Source: Apoderus coryli
Taxonomy: Eukaryota; Arthropoda; Insecta; Coleoptera; Attelabidae
Direction of reading: 5' to 3'
DNA: 64,000 nucleotides
NCBI GenBank assembly: GCA_911728435.2
Contig: OU452205.1
Span: forward strand, 11,972,260-12,036,259
A program made the translations under genes and the position numbers. Under the pieces are notes generated by a model. That model was not told the DNA's origin and did no database searches. It worked only from the letters and a program-made list of their open reading frames with translations. Every line of letters begins with the position of its first letter. Positions within the stretch are counted from its first letter, which is position 1. Below, piece by piece: positions 22,191-34,930 of this stretch.

Positions 22191-22419
22191 CAGAAGAAAG
22201 AGTCAAAGGAAATTTGAAGAAAAACTGTAAATAAATTTTATGACGCTATTCTAACAAACTAAGAAAACTCAAAAGTTTTACTATTAGTTAGGTTTTGCTG
22301 TGCCCAAAAATCTTAAAAAATAAATTAAAACATTTTTGAGTTCCCTTGTATCTAAATTGTATAACTACAAAACTTAAAAAACTCCTCTGTATATAGTGAA
22401 ACTCTAAAAAATATCAAGG

Positions 22420-23340
22420 AAATGAATTTTTTACTCCCTACATCGATAAATTCATTAAGGCCATTAATAAATGAGTGGGAAATGTTTTGAGTTACCCCGT
22501 AGATAACATCTAGGAACTATATAGTTTCACCCTAATGTATTCTTGATTGAAAATAGAAAAAAATAAAAAAAAATTAAAAAAATAATAAAAAACAGAAAAA
22601 AGTAACCTATCGCTGATAACGTTCTGTCATGTCTAAAAGTCTTAAATAATAAATAGAAACATTTTTGAGTTAGCCCGTAAATATCCTCTAGGAGCTTATA
22701 GTTTCTCCTTCAAAGAAATCTTGAATTGTAATCTAAAAAAATCAACAAAAATTATACAAAATATTACTTTTTGGTTCTTAACAAAATAAAGAAATACATT
22801 TTTGACTCACCCCGTATATAAATTTAAAGTACTTATGTTAAAAATTTCTAAACATTTTAAAGTTATTCAATTGCAATCTGAAAAAAATGTTAAATGTGCA
22901 CAATCAATAACACATTCAAAAATGAACTGTAATCACCCTATGTATAACTACAGCATCTAAAAAAAAACACTCCTGTACCTATATACTGATACTCATCAAA
23001 AGAATCAAATTATTAAGAGCATCGAAAAGTGCCGTAATTACATAAAAGAGGTTATGCAACCATCAATACCATAATGATGTGTTGGAGGTTGCATAGGTAT
23101 AAGATATTAAAATTACTAATTTAAAGGTGATTAATTGGTGGTTACAAGGATATCCTGAAAATGTAGAAGTTCTTAATATTTCTACGTTTCACTCTAAAGA
23201 ATTGCAAAAAAACTAAAACTAAACTATTATTATTATTATGGGCATTAATAAATGAGTGGGAAATTTTTTGACTTACCCCTTAGATAACCTCTAGGAACTA
23301 TATTTATAGTTTCACCCTAATATTCTAAAATTAAAAAATA
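22420..23340. repeat. Diverged repeat field
   Basis: A segment with ATTAATAAATGAGTGGGAAA, then GAGTTACCCCGTAGATAAC, CTCTAGGAACTATA and TAGTTTCACC occurs at about 22460-22535 and again at about 23245-23325. Two shorter relatives are at about 22665-22725 and 22800-22860 (GACTCACCCCGTATATAA). No coding signal. Confidence 0.6.
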
Positions 23341-23499
23341 AAAAAGGCAAAAAAAATGTTCAATGACCCCGTTTTCAATAATAATAAAAACAGTTCCATG
23401 ACCCTGTTTTGAGCTTGCAACCTTAAGATTACCAGAGTAAACTTTTACACAATCGGATAACAGGTATGCCATGGTTGGTTTTTTAAAATGGCCTTTAAA

Positions 23500-24035
23500 T
23501 GCAGACGCCCGGAACGTAGATGGTGAAGACGTTAAAAAATCAATATTCGAATGTCAAATGTCTCAACATGTGTCAACTTGTGTTATTTAAAAACAAATCT
23601 GCCAGATTTAGTTCACGTATATAGTACTGAAATTAAAGTACGCATACATTACGAGTTTTTTTTAGATATAATAATGTTTTAATATTTGTTATATTATTGG
23701 GGTAGTTGGGTAAATTAAATTTGTTGGAAAATCAAGTATCTAAACATGTTCCATGTGTAAATATGTTGCGTAATGTGTGGATTTGTTGACGAAACTATGC
23801 TGGAATATGTTCATGGTCAAAGTGTTCAAATCAAGTGTGGCATCCGCGGATTTCTCATATTTTCTTCATTGTTGCCGGAATTTGAATGAATTGAATCGAA
23901 TGACATATCAATAATATGGATTTTTTCCAACAACCATATTATTTTAGCAAAGGTAAAATAAAATAAACTTGGGGAAATTAAGATTATATTTAATTAAGTA
24001 TCTGGGGGTGATTTATGTGTAAATAGGTTTTTAAA
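23500..24035 (+). repeat. About 0.5-kb dispersed repeat, copy 1
   Basis: This stretch is clearly similar, in the opposite orientation, to 51080-51620. Long matching blocks include ATCAATATTCGAATG, TCTGCCAGATTTAGTTCA, TTGGAAAATCAAGTATCTAA, GTTCCATGTGTAAAT, AAGTGTGGCATC and CTTGGGGAAATTAA. No coding frame is conserved, so it is probably a non-autonomous element or the non-coding part of a larger one. Confidence 0.7.
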
Positions 24036-25445
24036 GAATATCTCAAAATTTAAGTGACGATCTTTTTGAAATGTTGGTTTAATTGAAGGCGAACGGGATA
24101 GGAAATTCTTAATGTTTGTTCGTGGTTGACGTTCTTTTTCTGTTTATATCTAAGTAAAATACCAGTGCATCGTTACGAAGTACCTGTATTATATTGGTTC
24201 CTTTTTTTTTATTTTATTTTTATTTACATACTTAAGCTATAAAAATATATACAAAAAATTAAAATACTAGAGTAACTAAATTAAAAATAACATTTTTTGA
24301 CACACAGTGTCACAGGGCAGTTAGAGAAAATAAATGTTATGAAAAAACATTCTTTGATTTTTATTTGTTAAAGTTAGTACTTAGTTAGTACCTACTTATA
24401 CTAAATAAAACTTAAAATAAAATACATATGCCACTTTAGGGGCATATGTTTTTTTTTACTTGGAATATTCAAAAAGTATTCATATTTAAATGAATCCAGG
24501 TATTCGAATACAGCGGTATTCAAATACTTGTTTTTCTTTGTACTCGAATATTGTGTATTCGAATACAATTTAGAATACAGTATTCAGGATTCGTATTCGA
24601 ATACCAGATTTCAGTATTAGACCCAACACTGCTACTGCCCAACGAATATATTGGGAAAAAATCTTAAGAACTGTGGCAATTATCCGATCATCTAAGTAAG
24701 CTAATGACCCAAAATACGAATCAGTAGCGTCTGCAACTATTAGAGATGAAAGGGGTTATACACCACCGATGGCTTACATTTAGGATACGAGTTATTATAC
24801 TGGTACTAGTATCTGTGACTGATTTAACAAAACTAACTCCTTCTAGAGCTTCAGTTCAAAAATCTCGCCAGAGTAATAACTGCTCTTTTGAAAATTACCA
24901 ATTACTCGCAATCGTCAATGAATATTTGTAAACATAGTATGATCGTGTAATTTACGCTCTATAGTTACGATTGAGCATAACATATTTGTGCTTTACTTGC
25001 ATTACCAGCATGCCTAAATGGAAAATGTATATCTGTCATTTATAAATTTGAATATTTATTTATATTTTCAGTTTATTAACTAATATTTTGTACCTACACA
25101 TTTACGCTTTTTAGCATGGAATATATTGACAATAATGTAGATTATGTTTGGTCATTTTCTAATGATGATTCGCTCGTCGCTCCATTATTGTTATATATAT
25201 GTGGCTTCATATCCCTCTCGTTAATTGACATGAAGCAGTTTACCAGTAACTTCGGCAGTTTTTAGCAAGATTTTGAGCGGTATAAAATTAAAAATATTCT
25301 TCTTATTATTCCAACTATAGGATTCAGCTCTCAGATTCAACACAAATATCTCTTAATTTCTCCGAATGCTATTCCAACAACTGTACGATAATATTACTTA
25401 TTATTCTGCTGTTTGAAATCAAGAAGTCTCAGTAGAAGTTTTCTG
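24036..25445. other. Non-coding, with TATTCGAATA motifs
   Basis: A hairpin CATATGCC...GGCATATG lies at 24425-24448. From about 24475 to 24605 the palindromic motif TATTCGAATA or close variants occurs repeatedly. Nothing else is recognised; frames of 60-65 codons are unremarkable. Confidence 0.5.
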
Positions 25446-25449
25446 GACT

Positions 25450-25815
25450 TTCTTTATTATTTTTGATTAATTTATTTAATTATTTATTCATTCATTTATT
25501 TATTTACAAACAGACCTAGGAAAACAATTTAAAAAAGGTCAAGTCCTAAGCCTGGCAGGACCTATAAATCCATTTATATAATATAAATCCTAATAATAAT
25601 TAAATAGTAGATACATACATTAAAGTTAAGTAGGTGCGAATGAAATTCCCTTTCTCTATCTCACATGAATTTATTAACATGAACAGTTATTGATCAGGTT
25701 TATGGGGGATAATTATCCCGAATCAATAGGTTTTTGTATGCTTTCCTGAATTTGATCGGAAGAAATGATTTGACGTAGTCAGGAAGTTTATTCAAATGTA
25801 GACGTTATATGTAAA
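25450..25815 (-). pseudogene. LINE 3'-end relic
   Basis: On the minus strand a short C-terminal-like frame (LNKLPDYVKSFLPIKFRKAY, then KNLLIRDNYPP and a stop, about 25805-25700) resembles the end of CR1/Jockey-type ORF2. It is followed by a UTR and a TAAATAAATAAATGAATGAA tail at about 25465-25500, a usual LINE 3' terminus. Only the tail of the element is present. Confidence 0.4.
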
Positions 25816-26466
25816 GCGTCGACGAAAAAGTGGCGTTTTATGAGCTGGCGGACAAATTAAGCCCTTGTATCGAACTATCAGTTTCGTTCTACAGCCTTAA
25901 GCTAATTCCAGGTCTATGTTTCCAGATAAATATATCTTCAAAAAATCATGACGCACATAAACATATTCATAAATCGCAACTATGTTATCCAGTTAATAAA
26001 AAAAATAAATCAACCCTGCGAATTTGAACTCAATAGTTCTTTAAAACTTTCGAAAACAATTATTTCATCGAGAATGCATCGCCGAGTTAGTTTCTGATTT
26101 CGATAAAGGAAAACCTAATAATCAATCGACAATATCTGGTTACTATGGAGAAACCAAACGTGCACTGTTCAGTCTTAGTCACATTCGAAGTGCAGATGCA
26201 CCAAAAACTGTAGTCAGCTAGGAAAACGTCAAGCTCTTGAAGAAAGATCTACACAAACATATCATGAGACTGATGATCACTGGTAATTTCAAAGCCATTA
26301 AAAAAAATAAAGGCCTTCAAATGATAATCTTTAATTATTGTATGTCTTTAAGTTTTCCTCATACGTATAGGTATACTTAACATCTTCATTGCTAGCACTG
26401 TTTTATTAAAAGATCTCTCCATGAAGGTCTTTTCCACGCATAACTAAGGCAGTTTTTTTAAGTTTG

Positions 26467-26512
26467 TTGTTCCACTGATGATGTCAGGGCTGTGCTATTG
26501 AAACGTCCGGCC
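26467..26512 (+). ncRNA. Hammerhead-like motif (weak copy g)
   Basis: CTGATGA (26475-26481) is followed after 18 bases by GAAACGTC (26500-26507), the order and spacing of a minimal hammerhead core. Helix II between them is poorly formed and helix I is not convincing, so I treat it as a decayed copy. Confidence 0.3.
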
Positions 26513-26628
26513 AATTAAAGAACCCATAATGATTTTAGAAATATTTTGCAGGAGAAACCTGATTTACGTTCCTAGAGCTTCTATAATTTTACACCATCAA
26601 ACTACCAATCACGAATAGTGCTCCTGTT

Positions 26629-28234
26629 CACTGAAAAAAAAGATTTGTTTGGATCAAAAAAAATGGAGTTGAACCAAACAAATATTTCTTCGGTATACGA
26701 CAAACAACCCACGTACTTGAGACAAATATGTGGTTTATTTGAAATACCCAACTAGTATTTGTTTGATATAAATAAATATTTATTTGACTTAGTAGGTACT
26801 TATACTTACTTGTTAACAAGGCCCGAAAATGTAAGGCTATATTTGTTTGCTTGAACTAACTAGAGTTATTTAGAAGAAAGACTCCATGTACTTGGCTCAA
26901 AGTTGCTGCTACTTGAAATAAATAAATATTTGTTTAATCTGAATAGACATTTTTTTATATTAAATATGTGATTTATTCTATCCAAACAAATAATTTGTTC
27001 TATCCAAACAAATAATTTGTTCCGGAAAATTTGATAGTTTGCTTCCAATAAATACTTTGTTTGTTACAAATAAATATTTATTTCTTCAAACATGTTTTTT
27101 TCTAGAAATTAATTTACAAATATTTTTGTTAATGAAACTAGGAACTGTTTGGATGAATTGTTCAAAAAACACGTACACACGTAATTTGGAGATTGTTTCA
27201 TTTTGAACACCCTCTAGATCTGATTTAAGATTTTTGTATGGACTTTTATAAAGAATGAACCTACTACCCAAACAATTTTGGCTACAACTAAATAACGTGC
27301 TCTTTAAAAACAATAATATATATCTATCTAAAATCAGATCTTCAGGGTGTTCAAAATGAAACAATCCCCAAAAATATTACATGTGTAGGTGTTTTTTGAA
27401 CAATTGATCCAAACAGTTTATTAATAATAATACTTGCAAATTAATTTCTAGAAAAAGAATGTTTGAAGAAATAAATATTTCCTTGTAACAAACAAAGTAT
27501 TTATTGGAAGGAAAATATCAGATTTTGCCGGATCATTATATTTATTTGATAGAACAAATCATATATTTAAAACAATTTTTTTTTTATTTATATATGTATA
27601 CCTACTACCCTTATTTTATCAATTCACTACGATAATATAAAAAAAAGATCTTATTATAATATTAGGTTTAGGTATCCATACATATACTTACATGAAATAA
27701 ACAATCATGCATTAGTACTCAAGCATTTTAAGATTTTTTGTCACCGTTTTAATTATAATTAACTTATAACATTTAGGCACTTACATTCGAAAAGGTGTTA
27801 TATAAGTACCCTAGGTTCCACACCACTATAATAACGATTCAACGGACATTATTTTTTTATTTATTATATAATATCATAACTAACACAATAAAAACCACCT
27901 TCTATATTGGACTACTACTAAACTAAAACGCGTGCGTTATGGAGTTGAATCCCCGACAGCCATGCGCGTTGGCTCATTTTATTATTATTTATTTGATTCA
28001 AATAACGGTGGATTTGTTTCAAATAACCAGGAATTAACTTTAGTCTGTAATTTAAATTAAATAAATATTTATTTCTGCCAAAGCAGCCCAGGCCAAATAA
28101 ATATTTAAAAAAAATCAAATAACTCTATTTATTACGAACAAACACTGTTTATTTGAGTCAAAGAAATTTTGTTTGAGTTAAATAAAAGCCAAATAATTAT
28201 TTATTAGGGTTCATTTTTAGAATTTTTTTCAGTG
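26629..28234. mobile_element. Fold-back DNA element with long inverted arms
   Basis: The outer ends CACTGAAAAAAA (from 26629) and TTTTTTTCAGTG (to 28234) form 12-bp terminal inverted repeats. The five bases GTTCA appear at both margins (26626-26630 and 28234-28238), overlapping the ends. Inside is a large inverted repeat: the arm from about 26945 to 27231 matches the reverse complement of about 27332 to 27585 with modest divergence. Shared blocks include TTCCAATAAATACTTTGTTTG, ATTTCTTCAAACAT, TCTAGAAATTAATTT and TTGTTTCATTTTGAACACCC. The loop is about 100 bases. A 22-bp tandem duplication (TCTATCCAAACAAATAATTTGT) sits near 26988. The rest is rich in AAATAAATATTT. No protein is encoded, so this is a non-autonomous element; the superfamily is unknown. 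Confidence 0.65.
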
Positions 28235-29229
28235 TTCAGACGTCTCTTCAAGCAAATCAATATCTATTGCGATTTCACATATTTTGAATGGAAAAAATAA
28301 AGTCAATAATATGATTTTATATCTAAAAACCTACCGTACTTAATTACATTCTTTGGAACAGAATTATATTAAAACATTTACCTTTCAATCATCAGTGAGT
28401 TATTTCGACCACAATTTTCTATTGCTTTGAGAAAAATTCTCTTCCCTCTTACGCTCTTAATCAATTAGATGCATGCCCATAGGGAGAATGTAGCGACACG
28501 CTCGTTCTCCACTCCCTGAGAGCAAAGCGAGATAGAGCCGCCCTTGGCATCTATTCTCACAGCTCACGTAACATCACTAACAAATTCTAAATTGGACAGT
28601 GGTTTGGGTTCGGTATGCCTTTTGTTTCACAGTTTCCTCTCATTACATGATGCTTTTATATAATATTATATATAGATGATGGTAGGTACATAGTCGGTCA
28701 CAGAAGTATCGGTTGCAAAAACGTTGTCATTTGGAATTTACAACCGTAGGTACTGGTAGTTACTGGAAAAAAGTAACGTTATTTCTATGCACACAGGATG
28801 TAATAATTTTCATGAATTTGAAAGTTGGTTTCAGTTTCAAGTTTCATTATTGTTAGAATAATCTTTAAATAGGTAAAACCACATAGGTGATAGTTGTGTT
28901 TTACCTAAACTACGATTAGTTAAAGGATCTTCTATTTTAGCCACATCAATGCTAACGGTAGGCAGCAACTTTTTGTTTTGCTAAATTTTTGAAAAATCAT
29001 TTATTCTTTCTATCAAAATTATCACAATACATTTTGAGTCCTCTAAACAGTGCTAAAAACACTGGTACCAAGGATACAACTTATAATACTACAATACGCT
29101 ACGAGCTTTATGAGAAAAAACAATAATGTAATTTAATCCTGACAATAGAAAAACAGAAAGAAAAAAAACGAAAGTTGGGACAAAATATAGGCAAATACAA
29201 GACAATACATGGTTCTAGACTCTAAGGTA
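28235..29229. other. Non-coding stretch
   Basis: No gene, no clear repeat end. A slightly GC-richer patch at about 28475-28570 (GTAGCGACACGCTCGTTCTCC region) is of unknown nature. Confidence 0.45.
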
Positions 29230-30835
29230 AACTCAGCTCAAGGGGCATCTCAACATATTTGTGTTTAAATTTAGCTTTACTAGGAGCTTGCCTTAATAAT
29301 TCCGGCCATCAATTGAAAGCCCGTGCCGCCTCGTAAATTGGATTATGCAAACCCTTATTTGTTCTGATATTAACCTGATGAATATTATGAGAGGTTCTTG
29401 TGAAATGATGATGTACCTCGTTCGAAAATATAAAAGGAGTGTTACATTTCTGGTTATTACTAATCACATCATACATATACTTACACTGTTCTAAATTTTT
29501 TATTTATTTCAAATTAAAGACACCGAACTCCTTGTGCAGATCAACCGTGTGCGTTAAACCTACTACCTATATCCAAACATGATTTTTAAAAGTTTGTTTT
29601 GTAAAACCTGAATCTTATTAAATTCTGCAACACCACAGGTGCCCCACACTGGGATTAGGTATCTTATGCGACTTAAAAAGTATGCGTTGTAGATATCCCT
29701 TTTACTTTTAAAAGTTAAATAACTTCTACATCGATACATTACCGACATCATAGGCAACAATTTATCGCTTATATAACTAACGTGTTCTTTCCAGTTGAGG
29801 TTCTCATCTATAATCAACCCTAGATATTTGATTTTATCTACTCTTTCAATAATACTATTCTTTATTTGTATAAGAGGTTCGCTTAAAGTTCGATTTTTTT
29901 GTTTGTATAATATATATTTAGTTTTGATTAAGTTTATCTTTAACTTATTTTGCAATAACCAATTGTAAGACCTGACAAGATCCCCATTTACTAGTTGTTC
30001 AAGATAATCTAAATTAGCATGGCTATACAACAGGACAGTGTCGTCAGCAAAGGTGAAATATCTAGCACTGAGACCAGCATTTTTTAAACATAGAACATAT
30101 AATGAATAAAGCAATGAGCCCAAAACAGAACCTTGCGGAACTCCAAAAGCATTCGTTGTGACCCCGCTGACCACACTGCCAATGCTAACGTATTGTTTTC
30201 TACCCCTCAAGTACGACTCAATGAGTCTAAAGATAGTCCCCCGAAAACCCATGTCTCTTAACTTAGCCAACAATACATCGCAACTAACCACATGGAAAGC
30301 CTTCCGCAGATCCACAAAAACCGCAACAACGATGGTTCTATCACCTAATTCAACTGAAATTTGATTTAATAAATCCATTGTAGCACTGAGAGAATTACTT
30401 TTCTCAATGAAACCGTATTGATAATCATCCAAATTTATGTATCTGCCAATGAATTCAAGCATTCTGTTTTTAATAACTTTTTCAATAATCTTAGAAAATA
30501 CGCTAAGAACGCTTATGGGCCGATAGTATCCCATCTCATCCTTCGCTCCCACTTTAGAAATGGGACTAATCCTACTTAATTTTAGTTCTTCTCGAAAACT
30601 GCCTGAGATCAAAACATTATTTATTAGCTTAGTAAGCACTGAGTAAGCTGAGTCTTTCCTCAGATTTTTTATAATATTTTTAAGTTCATTTGTCAAATTA
30701 AGAAAAAAAAATTAAATTTAAAAAAATTTGGATTATTGAGTAAAAAATGTTCATTTATTCTATTTACAATTTCTAGCGGTTCCAATACTATATTTTTATC
30801 AATTTTTAGTTTTGTTATACTAGTAGTAATTAAAT
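29230..30835 (-). pseudogene. LINE reverse transcriptase relic
   Basis: The main open piece (29563-30696, 377 codons) holds an RT domain: GYYRPISVLSVFSKIIEKVI, then VFVDLRKAFHVV (first catalytic Asp kept; the usual second Asp is His), FGVPQGSVLGSLLY, and FADDTVLLYS with both Asp. The thumb region and a C side with RYLIPVWG follow. Coding similarity continues upstream to about 30835 in a frame broken at an A/T run near 30705. Downstream it continues past a stop to about 29240 (LHKEFGVFNLK, IFSNEVHHHFTRTSHNIHQ, HNPIYEAARAFN), a typical LINE C terminus. The endonuclease domain is absent (5' truncation). The clade is CR1/Jockey-like by motif impression only. Confidence 0.8.
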
Positions 30836-30847
30836 AACAGAACTAAC

Positions 30848-30915
30848 ATTGCCACTGCGACCACACTATTGTGGCTCATGCCTATTTATATTTCATCCAG
30901 CAACTCGATTTTCTT
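30848..30915. repeat. Dispersed repeat, copy 1
   Basis: CACTGCGACCAC, ATTGTGGCTCAT, CCTATT and ATATTTCA(T/C)CCAGCA occur here and again, with small differences, at about 32221-32290. The first copy abuts the upstream end of the LINE relic. Confidence 0.6.
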
Positions 30916-33790
30916 AATAGTTCAGGCCTTACCAATGGTGATATCGCCTCTTTGCTAGCTTGTTTGCACCCTCGTTTGCTTTAAATCCTGAGTATGTGGG
31001 TATCCAAAGCAGAAAAACTCATTCGTTAAGTTTTTATAGCCATTCCTATACTATTTTTGAGCTAATGACGTAGGTTTTCAGCCAGAATGGCTACTCAATC
31101 AAAGGTTACTGCGATGTCGCACCTCCGATAATTTTTCTTGAAGTTGAATTACACACACCTTTGAAATGTGTGTGTGGTTAGGTTAGGTTTTGACTATCTT
31201 ACTCTAGGCCCCAACACTCCTGCTCCAGTCACTTTCCTGTTAAGTGCTTAACAAACTACTTTTGTAGATAAGTAATTTCTAATAAGTTAAACTAATGATG
31301 GTTAAGTTAAAACTTTTTTTCTTCTAGCGTTCACATTCCGTTAATACACATCACAGAACGTGCAAGAATTCTGGTTCAAAAAATATGTTTCCCATGCTCG
31401 CGGTGGTGAGGTGGTGATGAAACATATTTAAGTATTCAAGCGGAGCAAGTACGCGCCTAGTGAAAATTAGATTTTCAATACGAATTTAGTGCATTTATGT
31501 GACGTGAACGTTTTGTGGCTTTTCCCGTAATCTGGTTTATTTAAAAGACAAGAAGGGAATTAGGGCTTGATCAGTGAACGTTTAGAAAAGCATGTATAGG
31601 GGTGAGACGCACAGGATTGGATTCAGGTTTAGTTGATGGAGCACCTCATCTATTAACGAAATTAATTTTTAGTAAATATGAAAAAAATAATGACCTTTTC
31701 TGCGATCGATGCAACTGGAGTTTCAGCAGGTAATAGTTTCACTGAATAAGAGCACTAGAAAAATGGTCTTTAGGATGTCTTGCGACAAGAAATTCCTAAA
31801 CTGTTTGAGCAGTGGTGCAATGATATTTTACGTTAGTGGCGGCTAGCGGAAGAACAGGAATGACGCTAAAGATAGCTGCACAGTTATTTCTAAATCTTGG
31901 CAGTCTAGTTATTTAATGCGTGATTATTATGAAAAATACCGACAACACTATTTTTGCAAAATATATTTTGCGTTAGAATCGAAATATATACAAAATATTT
32001 TATATAAAAAATATTCATCATTAGTTAAAGAAAAATGTACAATTTTGTCAATGGTTCAAGAATTTACACTATATTTCATGGAATCAGATTGTTCAATAAC
32101 TAATTGCTTATCTAGTTTTGTATTACATAAACGATGTTCTGTGGAGGAGAAGTAAGGATTGTAATTCTTGGTTGTGAGTAGGTAGGTAGGTTCAAAATGA
32201 GTGGGTCTGCACCGGACCCTTCACTGCGACCACCGAGGGTCTATAATTGTGGCTCATACCTATTCATATTTCACCCAGCAGCTCAATCTTCTTAATGAAA
32301 TCGATTATCTTGCTGAGTGAGCTTTCTTGTAGACTCGCTGGTAGAAGGGTTACTTCACCAAATATTGGCTTCCACCCTATGCTTGGGGAAAGGATTAACA
32401 AAACTCAGACTTAGGAGTATAACCACATTAGCATTCATCAAACAATATGTATAAACCGGACACAAGATTTTAGTGGAAAACTCCAAGTTGATTCTTAATA
32501 AACCCTTCTCTTATCTCTCTATCTCTCTATCTTTCACCCATTTTGCATCGAATAATCAACAGTACCCCACCCCCTCCATCTCCGACAAACCACGAAGCGA
32601 CAAGTACTCTGCAGACCCGTGTTACTGGTATATAAGGCACATACACAGCAATATTTTTCAGAATAATACCCGGCGCACCCCGGTTTGTGAGGAACGACCG
32701 AATCGGTAGGGATTTAGGTCTCAACTACTTGACGGAACATCTCACACAACGAGCAACTTCTACAACACCGAGGAACAAGCAAGGAGGTTCAAGAGGCCAA
32801 GATTTTAACATGACCCCATGCTCTATAGGGTGAAAACAACGCCGATTCTAGCGACGTACAAATTAGATACAATCCATGCGGAAAAAACATCAGAACCTCC
32901 AACTACTAGCACACACGTATAACAGCAGACGAGAGGAAAAAGAACAGATCATAGATAGACTTTCCCAGGCCTTTTGAAATGAAAGGAGACTTCCTGGAGA
33001 AATACATGTCTTTCCTCCAGAAATCTGTAATCAGCTCCTTTCACTAGAGAGGTTTTAGTGGGAATTAGCTGGAACACCTTCCCAAACTTGAGTTCCACAC
33101 TCACCTGCGGATTACAGGTTGTGGTGTCGTAAATGCAATTTCTCTTTAAAAGAAACAAAAAATATTGCTGTCAGAATGACCAGCGAAACCTTAGCTAGGT
33201 TACATTTTAGGTAAGATTTATCTAGAATATGGTATGTGGAAGTTGTCTGTCTAATATGTGCAAATGTTTACTAACGCCGTTTGCGAGTGCTTTATTGGTG
33301 AGTAAGCGGCTTTAAAAGCTATTGCTAATTATTGGCACGACTTTTTTTATGTCTTAATGGTTTTAGTTCAGTTTTACTTGTGTGAAAACGTTTTGGTTAA
33401 CTCGATGTGTGATAGTAAATAATATATTTATTTTTTTAACAACCCAACATGAAGATTAATAATGTTGGTTGGACTGAATCCGGATACATTTTAATAATGA
33501 GAAATACTTTAGGTCAACAACTGCAAACATTGTAGCAAATATTTCGTTCAGGATTTTTGCATCCTCTTAATGAAGCTCATACGTGCCAATTACTCAAAAC
33601 CTCAACTTATTTAAGCACTTTGCTGTGATTTGCGAAACTATTTCTTATGTCATCATATAAAACAATACCTAAGAGAAAAGCTTACACAACTCTCATAGTT
33701 CAACGCTTTGATTAATGAGTTTTGCCTCCTTGGAGTCTTTGGGAACCTTTATCTTTGTCAATGATATTCCCAAAGCTTTATTTTAATAAT
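30916..33790. other. Non-coding, including second repeat copy
   Basis: The second copy of the CACTGCGACCAC/ATTGTGGCTCAT repeat is at about 32221-32290. A short GGTTAGGTTAGGTT run near 31172 resembles two insect telomere units but is too short to mean anything. Small frames (for example 31916-32155 and 32473-32709) show no domains. Confidence 0.45.
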
Positions 33791-33794
33791 AATA

Positions 33795-34209
33795 ATAAAC
33801 AAACGAACAGCTTGAAAAATACATCCAACTTGCGGAAGAGATAAAACAAATGTGGCATCAAACCAAAGTTGTAATTATACCGACAATAATTTCTGCTACT
33901 GGAGTTATAATAGGTACCTCACCATCTTCATAACGCCCTAAAAAAACTACACCTACGATCCTATTCATACCAACAACTACAGAAATCTGTTATACTATAC
34001 ACGTGCTCACTAACCCGAAAGTTCCTAAATGCTACAACGGACTAGACAGACTAGACCTTATGCTCGGTATTCTCCCGCATAGAGGTCTATCTAATCCAAG
34101 ATCGAAACCTGAGAGAAAAAGAGGAATAATAATAATCGCCGACGATTGCTGCAAAACAGTTGTGTTGGGAACTACCCGAATAATCCGTAGAACTCTGAGT
34201 AAGCTTTGA
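33795..34209 (+). pseudogene. LINE C-terminal tail relics (two)
   Basis: The first piece encodes EQLEKYIQLAEEIKQMW, then VVIIPTIISATGVI and, after a frameshift, LHNALKKLHL and LQKSVILYTC (to about 34010). This matches the recurrent C-terminal tail (KYxxLxxEIxxxW, VxPVVxGxxG, LQKxVLLGTAxILR) of many metazoan non-LTR RT proteins. A second copy of the very end, KTVVLGTTRIIRRTLSKL and stop, follows at 34152-34209 in one frame. So the end block occurs twice, from two insertions or a local duplication. No RT core is present upstream. The clade is not assigned. Confidence 0.6.
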
Positions 34210-34926
34210 ATTTCATAATTCCGGCCACCTAGAATAACCTAATTAATTAATAGTGAAAAAAAAATAATAACGGACTTTAAGTATCTTTTTTATTTGTCTA
34301 TAAATTTCTTCCTTTGTGAAAAGCCTTGACCAGCACCCTTCGACCATCTAAAAAATTATAGTTAAATTAATGATACTACAAAAAATACCAATGCGATGGT
34401 TTGTATTTTATACAATTACGGTGCTGAATTTCTGCTATAGGTAGAGGTATATGTACCTATAACATCCAAATTCGCGGGGGTGACTTTAAACATCTAACTG
34501 GAAGTTAAGGGGACCGGGAACGTGTGGAGTTGGGAGTTTGAGGTACGCAGGCTAACGAGGGTGATTGGATCGGATTTGAATTGGTTTGAATTGAACGAAC
34601 AGCGGAAAGGTGGAGAGAGGCATAGAAAAGTTTTCATTCAGCTCATTTATGTGTGTCATATATGTAATGTAATAAAATATTCTAAGTTAAGGAAGAGTTT
34701 AATATACGAGTAGATATACTATAATATTTGTTGAGAATAATTTATATTTTACAAAATTGATTGTACTTATAAATCTATGTCTATTTTTCTTTAAAACACT
34801 ATGAGCCGAACTTATAAAATTAGAATTAAATCAAATTCTAGAGTTTTTCTTAAGTGAGCTTAAGCTTACTTTGAGTTATAATGTTGAGCAAACAAAATAA
34901 TATGTAGGGTTTAAATGTGCACGACC
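34210..34926. other. Non-coding stretch
   Basis: No feature recognised; a 63-codon frame at 34522-34713 has no domain. Confidence 0.45.
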
Positions 34927-34930
34927 AAAC

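Noticed and set aside
28390..28415. TCATCA next to TTTCGA, looking like a permuted hammerhead core
   Set aside because: The distance between the boxes is too short for any helix between them.
31160..31200. GGTTAGGTTAGGTT, insect telomere-like
   Set aside because: Only two to three units; common by chance in insect DNA.
34522..34713. 63-codon frame in front of element 2
   Set aside because: No domain, no conserved start context, not repeated elsewhere.
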